Part shown: piece by piece, positions 50,534-61,222 of the stretch
Layout: every line of letters begins with the position of its first letter
Numbering within the stretch: the stretch's first letter is position 1
DNA from: Cupriavidus pauculus
GTDB lineage: Bacteria; Pseudomonadota; Gammaproteobacteria; Burkholderiales; Burkholderiaceae
Assembly: GCF_002858765.1 (NCBI RefSeq)
Contig: NZ_PJRP01000015.1
Span: forward strand, 62,001-126,000
Direction: 5' to 3'
DNA length: 64,000 bases
Notes under the pieces: model-generated
Seen by the model: the letters and a program-made list of their open reading frames with translations, nothing else
Databases searched by the model: none
Told to the model about the DNA's origin: nothing
Position numbers and translations under genes: made by a program

Positions 50534-51742
50534 ATGGTCGAGGCAGCCATGCAGGCCGTGCTATCCGCTGACGCGGAGGCTCATGTAAACAAGCGTGGCA
50601 CGATTGCCATGGTCGCTGGAGAAGCATCCGGCGACCTGCTGGCTTCGCTGTTGCTGGAGGGACTGCACGCGCGGCTAGGCGAGTCCGTGAACTATGCCGG
50701 GATTGGCGGCCGTCGGATGATGGCGCAGGGTTTCGTCTCGCATTGGCCGATGGAAACGCTCTCCGTCAACGGCTATGTGGAAGTCCTGGGATCGTTGCGA
50801 GAAATCCTGGCCACGCGCCGCGCCATCCGCGACCAGCTGCTGGCTCAGCCGCCGCTTTGCTTCATCGGTGTCGACGCCCCGGATTTCAATTTCGGACTTG
50901 AAGTGCCGCTGCGGCGCGCGGGCATACCCGTGGTGCACTTTGTCAGCCCGTCAATCTGGGCGTGGCGGGGCGGACGCATTCGTACCATTGCCCGCGCGGT
51001 CGACCATATTCTCTGTCTGTTCCCGTTCGAGCCGGAGATCTACGCCAAGGCAGGTATTCCGGCCACATACGTGGGACACCCGCTTGCCGACGTAATCCCG
51101 ATGGTGCCCGACGTGGCAGGGGCTCGCGCAAAACTTGGCCTGCCGGAGGGCAAGCGCATCGTGGCGGTGCTGCCGGGCAGCCGACAGTCAGAGGTGCGTA
51201 ATCTAGGCGGCACATTTTTCGAGGCCATGGCGCGCATGCATCGCATGGACGCCAACCTTGCATTCGTGTTGCCAGCGGCCAGCCCGGCACTGCACGCGAT
51301 TGTCGAGGAGCTGTACGCACAACATCCGGAAATTGACCTGACAATTGTGGATAGTCAATCACATCTGGCGATGGAGGCGGCCGATGTGATCTTGTTGGCC
51401 AGTGGCACGGCCACGCTCGAAGCCGCGCTGTACAAGAAGCCGATGGTGATCTCGTACAAGGTGCCCTGGCTGACGGCGCAAATCATGAAGCGGCAGGGAT
51501 ATCTGCCGTACGTGGGACTGCCTAATATTCTGTCTGGGCGCTTCGTGGTGCCGGAGTTGCTGCAGGACGACGCCACGCCGGAAGCGCTGGCGCGTGAAAC
51601 GCTGCTGCAACTCAATGACGAAGGCAACATTGCCTTCCTGCGCGAACACTTCACGACCATGCATGAAACGCTGAAGCGCGATACGTCACGGCTGGCAGCC
51701 GGTGTCGTGGCGGATCTGCTCCACACTCGAGGAGCCGTGTGA
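50534..51742 (+). CDS. lpxB: Lipid A disaccharide synthase LpxB
   Basis: A 402-residue family-19 glycosyltransferase joining UDP-diacylglucosamine and lipid X. Marks are AMVAGEASGDLLASLLLEG, SPSIWAWRGGRI, LPGSRQSEV and LASGTATLEAAL. A start at 50549 is also possible. The stop codon shares a base with the start of rnhB. Confidence 0.97.
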   Translation: MVEAAMQAVLSADAEAHVNKRGTIAMVAGEASGDLLASLLLEGLHARLGESVNYAGIGGRRMMAQGFVSHWPMETLSVNGYVEVLGSLREILATRRAIRDQLLAQPPLCFIGVDAPDFNFGLEVPLRRAGIPVVHFVSPSIWAWRGGRIRTIARAVDHILCLFPFEPEIYAKAGIPATYVGHPLADVIPMVPDVAGARAKLGLPEGKRIVAVLPGSRQSEVRNLGGTFFEAMARMHRMDANLAFVLPAASPALHAIVEELYAQHPEIDLTIVDSQSHLAMEAADVILLASGTATLEAALYKKPMVISYKVPWLTAQIMKRQGYLPYVGLPNILSGRFVVPELLQDDATPEALARETLLQLNDEGNIAFLREHFTTMHETLKRDTSRLAAGVVADLLHTRGAV

Positions 51743-52422
51743 TGCCGCGCGTCAAGGCTGTCAATGTCGGCCAGATGGGGCTCGAGCTGGCCCAAACGGT
51801 CGCCGTAGTCCAGCGCCTTTGTGGCGTGGACGAAGCGGGCCGTGGCCCGCTGGCGGGACCCGTGTATGCAGCCGCTGTCGTGTTGAATCCAGACCGCCAG
51901 ATCCGTGGGCTTGCCGACTCGAAGATTCTGACCGCGGCAAAGCGGGAAGCCCTGTTCGATCGGATTTGCGAGCGCGCGCTTGGCTGGCACATCTCCTTTG
52001 CGACAGTCGAGGAGATCGATTCGATCAATATCCTTCATGCCTCGATGCTGGCCATGCAGCGAGCCGTCCAGGGGCTGGCTGCCACGGGTGTGATTCCAGA
52101 CCTTGTACAGGTCGACGGCAATCGCTGCCCGCAAGTGGCCTATCCTGTCGAAGCCATCGTCAAGGGTGACGCCAAGGTACGTGCCATTTCGGCTGCGTCG
52201 ATCCTGGCAAAGGTGGCGCGCGACCGGAATCTTGTTGAGTTGCACGCGGCATACCCCGAATACGGCTTTGATTCGCATTTTGGCTATCCCACGCCGCAAC
52301 ATTTTGCGGCGCTGGATCGGCATGGCCCCACGCCGCATCATCGGCGGTCGTTCGCCCCGGTCCGTTTGGCGCTGGAGCGCGTCAATGCTCTGGCTCAGGC
52401 CCAGGAAACCCCGCCTTTCTAA
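51742..52422 (+). CDS. rnhB: Ribonuclease HII
   Basis: A 226-residue nuclease that cuts RNA in RNA-DNA hybrids and removes misincorporated ribonucleotides. The catalytic acids are in GVDEAGRGPLAGPV and QVDGN; LADSKILTAAKRE is also conserved. The ATG at 51742 overlaps the lpxB stop (TGATG) and follows GAGGAG by seven bases; the GTG one codon earlier is too close to it. Confidence 0.96.
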   Translation: MPRVKAVNVGQMGLELAQTVAVVQRLCGVDEAGRGPLAGPVYAAAVVLNPDRQIRGLADSKILTAAKREALFDRICERALGWHISFATVEEIDSINILHASMLAMQRAVQGLAATGVIPDLVQVDGNRCPQVAYPVEAIVKGDAKVRAISAASILAKVARDRNLVELHAAYPEYGFDSHFGYPTPQHFAALDRHGPTPHHRRSFAPVRLALERVNALAQAQETPPF

Positions 52423-52431
52423 GACACGTCC

Positions 52432-53214
52432 TTGAAGCACGTCACTTCGCGCGATAACGCGCTGTTCAAGCACCTGAAGGCCTTGATCGGGTCTACGCAT
52501 CAACGTCGCAAGGCCGGGCAGTCGGTGCTGGACGGTGTGCATCTGGCTCAGGCCTACATTGCCGCATTGGGCCAACCGGTATCTTGCGTAGTCGGCGAGC
52601 GCCACTATGATCATGCCGAAGTCAGGTCGTTGCTGGACCAGATCGAACCGGAGCGCGTGGTCGTGCTGGCCGATACGCTGTTCAGCCAGATCAGCAATGT
52701 GGCGAACGGTATTGACCTGCTGTTCGTGATCGACACGCCTGCGGGTCATCTGCCCGCGCAGATTAAGACGGATTGCATCATCCTTGACGGCGTCCAGGAT
52801 GCCGGCAATGTTGGCTCGATCCTGCGCAGTGCCGCGGCTGCTGGTATCGCCCACGCATTCCTGATCACAGGATGTGCGTTCGCCTGGTCCGTCAAGACAC
52901 TGCGTGCCGGCATGGGCGCGAACTTTCATCTCAATATCGTCGAGCACTGCACGCTCGATATGCTTGCCCCCCGGCTGGCCGTGCCGCTGCTTGCAACGTC
53001 CTCGCATGCCGACGCCACCGTGTTTGATACCGACCTGACCCAGCCGGTAGGCTGGGTAGTCGGCAACGAAGGGGCAGGCGTCAGCCCCGAATGGATGGCA
53101 CGTGTCTCGCGCAAGGTGAGCATTCCGCAACCTGGCGGCCTGGAGTCGCTAAACGTAGCAGCCGCGACAGCCATCTGTCTGTTTGAAGCGGTGCGCCAGC
53201 GGCGAGCGGGTTGA
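52432..53214 (+). CDS. TrmH/SpoU-family RNA 2'-O-methyltransferase
   Basis: A 260-residue SPOUT methyltransferase. The N-terminal domain (KHVTSRDNALFKHLKAL) is the substrate-binding SpoU type. The knotted SAM-binding domain carries LDGVQDAGNVGSILR, GNEGAGVSPEW and PGGLESLNVAAATAI. It likely methylates a ribose in tRNA or rRNA; the exact target is unknown. The start is a TTG at 52432 without a strong ribosome-binding site. Confidence 0.9.
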   Translation: MKHVTSRDNALFKHLKALIGSTHQRRKAGQSVLDGVHLAQAYIAALGQPVSCVVGERHYDHAEVRSLLDQIEPERVVVLADTLFSQISNVANGIDLLFVIDTPAGHLPAQIKTDCIILDGVQDAGNVGSILRSAAAAGIAHAFLITGCAFAWSVKTLRAGMGANFHLNIVEHCTLDMLAPRLAVPLLATSSHADATVFDTDLTQPVGWVVGNEGAGVSPEWMARVSRKVSIPQPGGLESLNVAAATAICLFEAVRQRRAG

Positions 53215-53224
53215 GCGAGGTCCG

Positions 53225-53791
53225 TTAGCGAGGGCGGCTGCCCCGTGCTTGGTCAGATGCTGCCGCACCGGAAGGTGCCTTTTGTTCGACCAGCGTTTGC
53301 AGGACGTCCGTAACCTGGGCAAAGTTCTCGTTGATTTGATCGAAGTTTTTTTCGATCTGATCGAATTTCCTGTCGAACCTTGCCTCAAGTTTGTTGAAGC
53401 GTTCGTCCATCTTGTCGAATCGCTCGTCCACTTTTTCAAATCGCTGGTCTACCTTGGCGAAGCCCTCGTCAACCTTCGCTTCAAGCCTGTCGATCCGGCG
53501 GTCGACGCCGTCGAATCGCTTGTCTGCTGCCTGGAATTGGCGGTCCATCACGCCAAGCCGTTCATCCACCGCATCGAACCGGTAGTAGATATTCTCGTTC
53601 GTCTTGTCAGATTGACGCCCGGAATACTCGAGGATGGCGAAGATGCCGCCGAGGGCGATGAAAACGGCGGTGAAGATGGTGGCGGCGATGCGCCAGTCGT
53701 GGTGCGGTTTGGCGCGATGCTGCGGTGCGGGGCCGGCATGCCCCGATCCAGGGTGATCTGAAAACTGGTCTGCTGTCATGGCGATGGACAT
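53225..53791 (-). CDS. Membrane-anchored heptad-repeat coiled-coil protein, function unknown
   Basis: I do not recognise a characterised family. The 188-residue product has a cytoplasmic-type N-terminal tail (1-34), one membrane helix at about 35-55, and an unbroken coiled coil from about 71 to 170 built from roughly thirteen heptads such as FDGVDRR, VDERFDK and MDERFNK. The C-terminal tail is Ala/Ser/Arg-rich. It lies convergent to the SpoU methylase gene, 10 bases away, and upstream of ppsR on the same strand. A start at 53779 is an alternative. Confidence 0.75.
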   Translation of the reverse strand: MSIAMTADQFSDHPGSGHAGPAPQHRAKPHHDWRIAATIFTAVFIALGGIFAILEYSGRQSDKTNENIYYRFDAVDERLGVMDRQFQAADKRFDGVDRRIDRLEAKVDEGFAKVDQRFEKVDERFDKMDERFNKLEARFDRKFDQIEKNFDQINENFAQVTDVLQTLVEQKAPSGAAASDQARGSRPR

Positions 53792-53876
53792 GGTTCATGA
53801 ATGAAAACGTCGATGACGTCATCTTTCACCTCCAGCCATCACCTGCCAAGAAGACGATTCTCAAAAATCGCGCGCT

Positions 53877-54764
53877 TCAATAGTTGTCGCGGTCGACCTT
53901 GATTTCCTGGAGGATCGTCGTCGCGATTTCCTCGATCGATTTGTGCGTGGACGACAACCACTTGATGCCTTCGCGGCGCATCATCGCTTCGGCCTCGTTG
54001 ACCTCGTAGCGACAGTTCTCTACCGCCGCGTACTTGCTGCCCGGACGGCGTTCGTTACGGATTTCCGTCAGCCGCTGGGGATCGATCGACAGCCCGAATA
54101 TCTTGGGCTTGAACGCATAGAGCGCCGACGGCAGGCGGCCACGCTCGAAATCGTCGGGAATCAACGGATAGTTGGCAGCCTTGAGGCCGTATTGCATGGC
54201 CAGATACAGGCTGGTCGGCGTCTTGCCGCTACGCGACACGCCAACCAGGATCACGTCGGCGTCCTGGAGGTTCTTGTGTGACTGCCCGTCATCATGAGCC
54301 AGCGAGAAGTTAATCGCCTCGATCCGGTTCTTGTAAGCCTCGGTATCCGCGTTCTGGTGGAAACGGCCGATCGCGTGCGTGGACTTCAGCCCGAGTTCTT
54401 TCTCCAGCGGCTCGATGAACGTCTGGAACATGTCCAGGATCATGCCCTTGGCACGGCGCATCGCCTTGTTGGACTCGGCGTTGACAAGCGTGGTGAAGAC
54501 GATGGGCGGCACGCCCTCGTTGTAGAACGCCTCGTTGATCTTGCTGACGGCCACATGTGCCTTTTCGGGCGTGTCCACGAACGGCATGCGTACCTTGCGG
54601 AAGCGCATCTCGAACTGGGCCAGGATCGAATGGCTGAATGTCTCGGCCGTGATGCCTGTGCCATCCGACACAATAAAAACCGTACGGACGGCAGGGCGAT
54701 CGGCGGCAGCCGTCTCAGCCGCAGGCTGGGAGCCGGCCGGGGATGAAGAAGACTGGGAAGTCAT
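53877..54764 (-). CDS. ppsR: PEP synthetase regulatory kinase/pyrophosphorylase PpsR
   Basis: A bifunctional protein (DUF299 family, about 295 residues) that inactivates PEP synthase by ADP-dependent phosphorylation and reactivates it by phosphorolysis. Marks are RTVFIVSDGTGITAETFSHS at the N-terminus and the P-loop VGVSRSGKTPTSLYLA. It is divergent from its target gene ppsA. The start is uncertain: 54764 is chosen, 54809 is possible; neither has a good ribosome-binding site. Confidence 0.93.
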   Translation of the reverse strand: MTSQSSSSPAGSQPAAETAAADRPAVRTVFIVSDGTGITAETFSHSILAQFEMRFRKVRMPFVDTPEKAHVAVSKINEAFYNEGVPPIVFTTLVNAESNKAMRRAKGMILDMFQTFIEPLEKELGLKSTHAIGRFHQNADTEAYKNRIEAINFSLAHDDGQSHKNLQDADVILVGVSRSGKTPTSLYLAMQYGLKAANYPLIPDDFERGRLPSALYAFKPKIFGLSIDPQRLTEIRNERRPGSKYAAVENCRYEVNEAEAMMRREGIKWLSSTHKSIEEIATTILQEIKVDRDNY

Positions 54765-55068
54765 GGCTGGCGCAGGTTGCGACGCGTCAGGCGCTTCGGG
54801 CAAGGACATGTCTGAACAATTATTTTTGGAGCAGCCGCTGAGCGAAAGTGCGGTGCGGCACGGTAGAATAGCGGCGATCTTTTGGCTAAGCAATTCCGCC
54901 AATCCCGGTCAGGCAACGATATGCAGCCGGATTGTCGACAATGTGCATTGCAGCATCGGAAGTATCCGATGTCACACGGAATTGCTCAGCCAAGCGATCC
55001 GCCGGGGCCAGAACTCCAACAACATACCGGTCGGTGCAAAAGATTTCTTACTTTGTTTTGAGGCTTTT
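54765..55068. other. ppsR/ppsA divergent promoter region
   Basis: About 300 bases without a credible gene. TAGAAT at 54864-54869 could be a -10 box for ppsA, with a poor -35 region. The ppsA start lacks a strong ribosome-binding site (TTTTGAGGCTTTT before the ATG). The frame of ppsA stays open upstream but has no family-like sequence. Confidence 0.4.
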
Positions 55069-57453
<2,385 letters not shown>

Positions 57454-57554
57454 GGCATTTCGCGTCACAATAGCGACGTACCCGAACTAACGGTGTCCGG
57501 CCTGATTGGCTGGCGCGCCGTGTGGCACCGGCCCTGCGGTCAGGTGTTCCAACT

Positions 57555-57598
57555 GCCCCCGCAGACGCCGTAGGCGTTTGGCGGGGGTTTTGTTTTTT
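57555..57598 (+). terminator. Strong two-tier intrinsic terminator after ppsA
   Basis: Outer arms 57556-57562 and 57581-57587 and an inner stem (57563-57569 with 57573-57579) give a long GC-rich hairpin followed by TTTTGTTTTTT. It ends the ppsA transcript before the nfeD-like gene. Confidence 0.92.
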
Positions 57599-57632
57599 CG
57601 GGCTGGTGTTTTCCTGGCTGGAAAGGAACGGG

Positions 57633-58058
57633 ATGACGTCGTACTACTTTTGGTTTGCTGCGTCCGTGGTGCTGGTGATCGCGGAAATGGCCTCCGGCAC
57701 GTTTTATCTCCTGATGGTCGCCTGCGGCGTGACAGCCGGGGGCATTGCGGCGCTGCTCGGTGCCGAGGTGCCCATGCAGACGGTTACGGCGGCACTGGTC
57801 GCCATCGTGGCCATCGTGGCGCTGCGCCGTACGCGGTTCGGCAGGCTGCGTCGCACGGATGCCGCGACCGATCCCGATGTGAATCTCGATATCGGACAGG
57901 AAGTCGAAGTGTCCACCTGGGATGCCTTCCGGCGCGCCCGCGTGCCTTATCGCGGCGCCGACTGGAACGTGGAACTGGCCCCTGGGACCGATCCGGCGCC
58001 CGGTCGCTACAGGATTGTCGAAGTCCGTGGCGCTACGCTTATTGTGTCGGCGCGCTAG
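57633..58058 (+). CDS. NfeD-family membrane protein
   Basis: A 141-residue protein with two to three N-terminal membrane helices (to about residue 62) and a C-terminal OB-fold domain (about 75-141; VEVSTWDAFRRARVPYRGADW). NfeD proteins work with SPFH proteins in membrane microdomain organisation and quality control, and the next gene, 51 bases downstream, is an SPFH protein. AAGGAACG precedes the ATG. Confidence 0.9.
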   Translation: MTSYYFWFAASVVLVIAEMASGTFYLLMVACGVTAGGIAALLGAEVPMQTVTAALVAIVAIVALRRTRFGRLRRTDAATDPDVNLDIGQEVEVSTWDAFRRARVPYRGADWNVELAPGTDPAPGRYRIVEVRGATLIVSAR

Positions 58059-58109
58059 CCTGACGCTTGTTTCCGCCTTGCAATTTTTTCTCTTTGACGG
58101 GAGTCGTAC

Positions 58110-59048
58110 ATGCTTGCCTATCAGCTCGGTCTGTTTCCGCTGATTCTGCTCATCGCCGCCATCGTACTGATTGCGAAGTCCATCAAGATCGTGCCGCAGC
58201 AGCACGCCTGGGTGCTGGAGCGGCTGGGGCGATACCATGCGACGCTGACGCCAGGGCTGTCGATTGTCGTGCCGTTTATCGACCGCGTGGCCTACAAGCA
58301 CATTCTTAAGGAAATTCCGCTCGATGTGCCGAGCCAGGTGTGTATCACCAAGGACAACACGCAGCTGCAGGTCGACGGCGTGCTGTACTTCCAGGTGACC
58401 GATCCGATGAAGGCGTCGTACGGATCGAGTAATTTCGTGGTGGCCATCACGCAGTTGTCGCAGACCACGCTGCGGTCGGTCATCGGCAAGCTCGAACTGG
58501 ACAAGACGTTCGAGGAGCGCGAATTCATCAATCACAGCGTGGTCAACGCCCTCGACGAGGCCGCGGCCAACTGGGGCGTGAAGGTGCTGCGCTACGAGAT
58601 CAAGGACCTGACGCCGCCGAAGGAAATCCTGCACGCGATGCAGGCCCAGATCACGGCGGAGCGCGAAAAGCGGGCGCTGATTGCTGCGTCTGAAGGCAAG
58701 CGGCAGGAGCAGATCAACCTGGCATCCGGGGCGCGCGAAGCGGCCATCCAGAAGTCCGAAGGTGAAAGGCAGGCGGCCATCAACAAGGCGCAGGGCGAGG
58801 CCTCCGCGATTCTGGCGGTGGCTGAAGCCAATGCGCAGGCAATCGAGAAGATCGGCCACGCTATTCGCGGAGAGGGCGGCGCGGAGGCCGTCAACCTGAA
58901 GGTGGCCGAGGAATACGTGGCGGCCTTCGGCAACCTCGCCAAGCAGGGCAATACGCTGATCGTGCCGGGCAACCTTGGCGAGATGAGCTCGATGATTGCC
59001 TCGGCGCTGCAGATTGTGAAAGGTCAGAAGGCCGAGAAGGTGCTTTGA
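58110..59048 (+). CDS. SPFH/Band 7 (stomatin-like, QmcA-type) protein
   Basis: A 312-residue protein with one N-terminal membrane helix (residues 6-24), an SPFH domain (about 25-190; VLERLGRYHATLTPGLSIVVPF, TKDNTQLQVDGVLYFQVTD) and a C-terminal Ala/Glu-rich coiled coil with repeats such as SEGERQAAINKAQGEASAIL. It forms ring-like oligomers in the membrane that scaffold proteases or microdomains. It pairs with the preceding nfeD-like gene. Confidence 0.94.
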   Translation: MLAYQLGLFPLILLIAAIVLIAKSIKIVPQQHAWVLERLGRYHATLTPGLSIVVPFIDRVAYKHILKEIPLDVPSQVCITKDNTQLQVDGVLYFQVTDPMKASYGSSNFVVAITQLSQTTLRSVIGKLELDKTFEEREFINHSVVNALDEAAANWGVKVLRYEIKDLTPPKEILHAMQAQITAEREKRALIAASEGKRQEQINLASGAREAAIQKSEGERQAAINKAQGEASAILAVAEANAQAIEKIGHAIRGEGGAEAVNLKVAEEYVAAFGNLAKQGNTLIVPGNLGEMSSMIASALQIVKGQKAEKVL

Positions 59049-59074
59049 CGCCGGCTGGCGTCGCTGGAAACGAG

Positions 59075-59099
59075 AACGGAGGCCGAGGCCTCCGTTTTT
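59075..59099. terminator. Bidirectional intrinsic terminator between SPFH gene and smpB
   Basis: Ten-base perfect arms (59075-59084 and 59087-59096) with a minimal loop and a T-run. The stop codon of the convergent smpB lies inside its T-tract side, so both genes end here. Confidence 0.88.
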
Positions 59100-59547
59100 A
59101 TTCCTTCTCGCTTTTCATCAGGCGCGCCTTTTCGCGCTGCCAGTCGCGGTTCTTTTCGGTCTCGCGCTTGTCGAACTGCTTCTTGCCCTTGCCCAGGCCA
59201 ATCTCGCACTTCACGCGGCCGCGTGTGTAGTGCAGGTTCAGCGGCACAAGCGTGTAGCCACGCTGTTCCACCTTGCCGATCAACTTCTTGATCTCGTCGG
59301 CCTTGAGCAACAGCTTCCGGGTACGCACCGGGTCTGGCGTGATGTGCGTGGAGGCGCTTTGCAGCGGGCTGATGTGGGCGCCAATCAGGAACATCTCGGC
59401 GTTGCGCACCACCACGTAGCCTTCCTTGATCTGTACGCGGTTCGCCCGGATCGCCTTGACTTCCCAGCCTTCCAGCACGATCCCGGCTTCATAGCGCTCT
59501 TCGATGAAGTAGTCGAAAAAAGCCTTCTTGTTGTCAGCGATCGTCAT
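59098..59547 (-). CDS. smpB: tmRNA-binding protein SmpB
   Basis: A 149-residue OB-fold protein needed with tmRNA for ribosome rescue. Marks are NKKAFFDYFIEERYEAGIVL, GWEVKAIRANRVQIKEGYV and the basic C-terminal tail (GKKQFDKRETEKNRDWQREK). It is divergent from ratA, a conserved arrangement in beta- and gammaproteobacteria. Confidence 0.97.
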   Translation of the reverse strand: MTIADNKKAFFDYFIEERYEAGIVLEGWEVKAIRANRVQIKEGYVVVRNAEMFLIGAHISPLQSASTHITPDPVRTRKLLLKADEIKKLIGKVEQRGYTLVPLNLHYTRGRVKCEIGLGKGKKQFDKRETEKNRDWQREKARLMKSEKE

Positions 59548-59665
59548 GCGGGAGGTGATTTCCTAAATATGGGCCGGCGCGGCCTGGCAGGGCGGCGGCG
59601 GTGAGGGTGCGCAGCAACATGACTGCGGCCGAGCGTGCCAGGGCGTGCCGTGTTCGCGGCTGTCG

Positions 59666-59685
59666 GCTAAAATCCTGATTTTAGC
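59666..59685. promoter_or_regulatory. 20-bp perfect palindrome in the smpB/ratA divergent region
   Basis: GCTAAAATC (59666-59674) and GATTTTAGC (59677-59685) are exact inverted copies around two bases. Each arm contains TAAAAT, which could serve as a -10 box on its own strand, so two divergent promoters may overlap here. It could also be a regulator's operator. No convincing -35 boxes are seen. Confidence 0.5.
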
Positions 59686-59733
59686 AAACCGCTCCGGCCC
59701 GGCCCAGCCCCGAGGCGCCCGCAATCTGTATAC

Positions 59734-60174
59734 ATGGCAGACGTCCATAAATCCGTCCTGCTCGGCTTTTCGGCCGAACAGATGTACGACCTGGTCACGC
59801 GCGTGGAGGACTATCCCAAGTTCCTGCCATGGTGCGGTGGCGTCGAGGTCTTTGAGCAGACCGATACGCTGCTCGATGCCAAGATCAATATCCATTTCAG
59901 TGGCATCAAGCAGTACTTTCACACACGCAATACCCAGGAACGTCCGACACGCATCGATATGACGTTCGCTGACGGTCCTTTCAAGACCTTCAACGGGTCC
60001 TGGCGGTTCACACCCCTGCGTGCCGATGCCTGCAAGATCGAATTTCACCTGCACTACGAGTTTTCGAGTGTCATTCTCGAAAAAATCATCGGTCCGGCGT
60101 TCAGCGTGATCGCCAATACGTTTGTCGATGCCTTTGTCAAACGGGCCGAGGTGGTCTATGCCAAGCAAAACTGA
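59734..60174 (+). CDS. ratA: RatA family START-domain protein
   Basis: A 146-residue protein of the COQ10/START-like family, described in E. coli as the toxin RatA that blocks 70S ribosome formation and also proposed as a quinone-binding protein. Marks are EQMYDLVTRVEDYPKFLPWC and NGSWRFTPL. It overlaps the next gene by 17 bases and is divergent from smpB, as in E. coli. Confidence 0.93.
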   Translation: MADVHKSVLLGFSAEQMYDLVTRVEDYPKFLPWCGGVEVFEQTDTLLDAKINIHFSGIKQYFHTRNTQERPTRIDMTFADGPFKTFNGSWRFTPLRADACKIEFHLHYEFSSVILEKIIGPAFSVIANTFVDAFVKRAEVVYAKQN

Positions 60175-60517
60175 GGTTGCGGCTACCGTGCACGTTTCGG
60201 TCTGCTATGCCCGTCCGGATGCCGTTTTCCTGAAGGAAGTCGCCGTCCCGGCGGGCACGACCATCGTCGGCGCGATCCAGTCCAGCGGGTTGACCGAGAC
60301 GCACCGGGAAGTCGACCCCACCACGATGCGGGTGGGCATCTACGGCAAGCTCAAGACGCTGGAAACCGTGGTGCGCGAGGGTGACCGGGTTGAGGTCTAC
60401 CGCATTCTGACGGCCGATCCGAAGACGGCGCGGCGCAAGCGCGTGCAGAAAACCCGGTCGTCCGGGTTGCGCGAGGGCCAGAAATGGCTGCGTCGTGGGG
60501 GCGGGCAGGGCGCCTGA
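60158..60517 (+). CDS. ratB: RnfH/RatB family ubiquitin-like protein
   Basis: A 119-residue small protein of the RnfH (UPF0125) family with a ubiquitin-like fold: VCYARPDAVFLKEVAVPAG, GIYGKLKTLETVVREGDRVE and VYRILTADPKTARRKR. The C-terminus is basic. The ATG at 60158 overlaps the end of ratA. RatA and RatB are named as a pair, but an antitoxin role for RatB is not established. Confidence 0.92.
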   Translation: MPSKTEVAATVHVSVCYARPDAVFLKEVAVPAGTTIVGAIQSSGLTETHREVDPTTMRVGIYGKLKTLETVVREGDRVEVYRILTADPKTARRKRVQKTRSSGLREGQKWLRRGGGQGA

Positions 60518-60575
60518 GCCTCAGCCATCGATTGCCGCCCAACGGCGGCAATCCTGCTGTCAAGGCGTCAGCGTG

Positions 60576-61130
60576 TCAGCTGGCGCACTGCTGGTTGATC
60601 GAATCGTTCGTGCGCGCCAGTTCGGCCGCGCGCTCGTCGTCGTTCAGCCGAACCGGCGCGCCGTCGGCAGCCGAGCGGGACACGCGCACGCCAGCGCTCA
60701 GGCCGGTGGCGTAGTTGCGCAGCTGCTGGCACCGGTCGTCGCGGGCCAACTGGTCGCGTTCCTTGGTGGCGGCATCGAGGTCGGCCTTGATCCGCGCGTC
60801 GCGGCGCTCGCGGAACGCGTCGTCGGCGTCGACGGGCTTGTCGGCCTTGGCCTTGGCGCTGACGGTCTGCATGCGTGGGCCATTCGCCGGGGTGGCCTTG
60901 GTATCTGCCTTCCCGTCTGCCTTGGCGGTTTCCGACTCCAGCGGGCGGTAGGCGCCGGCCATGCGGCCCGGTGCGGCCAGGATGGCGCGTTCCGGGACGG
61001 AGGGCGGCGGAGGGGTATCGCTGTAGACCGTGCGACCGTTGGCTTCCTTCCATTGCCACTGGGAGAAGGCGGTGCCGGGGATGGCCAGGCTTGCGGCAAT
61101 GAGCAGGTACAGCGCGGACGATCGTTTCAT
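60576..61130 (-). CDS. Exported DUF4124-domain protein
   Basis: A 184-residue protein with a signal peptide (residues 1-23) followed by a DUF4124 domain (WQWKEANGRTVYSDTPPPP), an Ala/Lys-rich linker, and a charged helix (about 100-135). A Cys pair (C136 region and the terminal C) may form a disulphide. DUF4124 proteins are common in the periplasm of proteobacteria; their function is unknown. It is convergent with ratB. Confidence 0.85.
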   Translation of the reverse strand: MKRSSALYLLIAASLAIPGTAFSQWQWKEANGRTVYSDTPPPPSVPERAILAAPGRMAGAYRPLESETAKADGKADTKATPANGPRMQTVSAKAKADKPVDADDAFRERRDARIKADLDAATKERDQLARDDRCQQLRNYATGLSAGVRVSRSAADGAPVRLNDDERAAELARTNDSINQQCAS

Positions 61131-61222
61131 GGCGAATTCGTGAGCGGGTCGAGCGGTTGTCTGGGCACTAGACGCTAGTGGGGTTGACTTTCGATGTGAC
61201 CCCCACAGCATTGGGCGCTAGT

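Noticed and set aside
57454..57632. A possible small RNA after ppsA
   Set aside because: The stretch has a strong terminator but no convincing promoter of its own. It is explained as the 3' end of the ppsA transcript.
59734..60517. ratA-ratB as a true toxin-antitoxin module
   Set aside because: Despite the name, the pair is a conserved housekeeping neighbour of smpB, and RatB is not an established antitoxin. I annotate the genes without calling a mobile toxin-antitoxin system.
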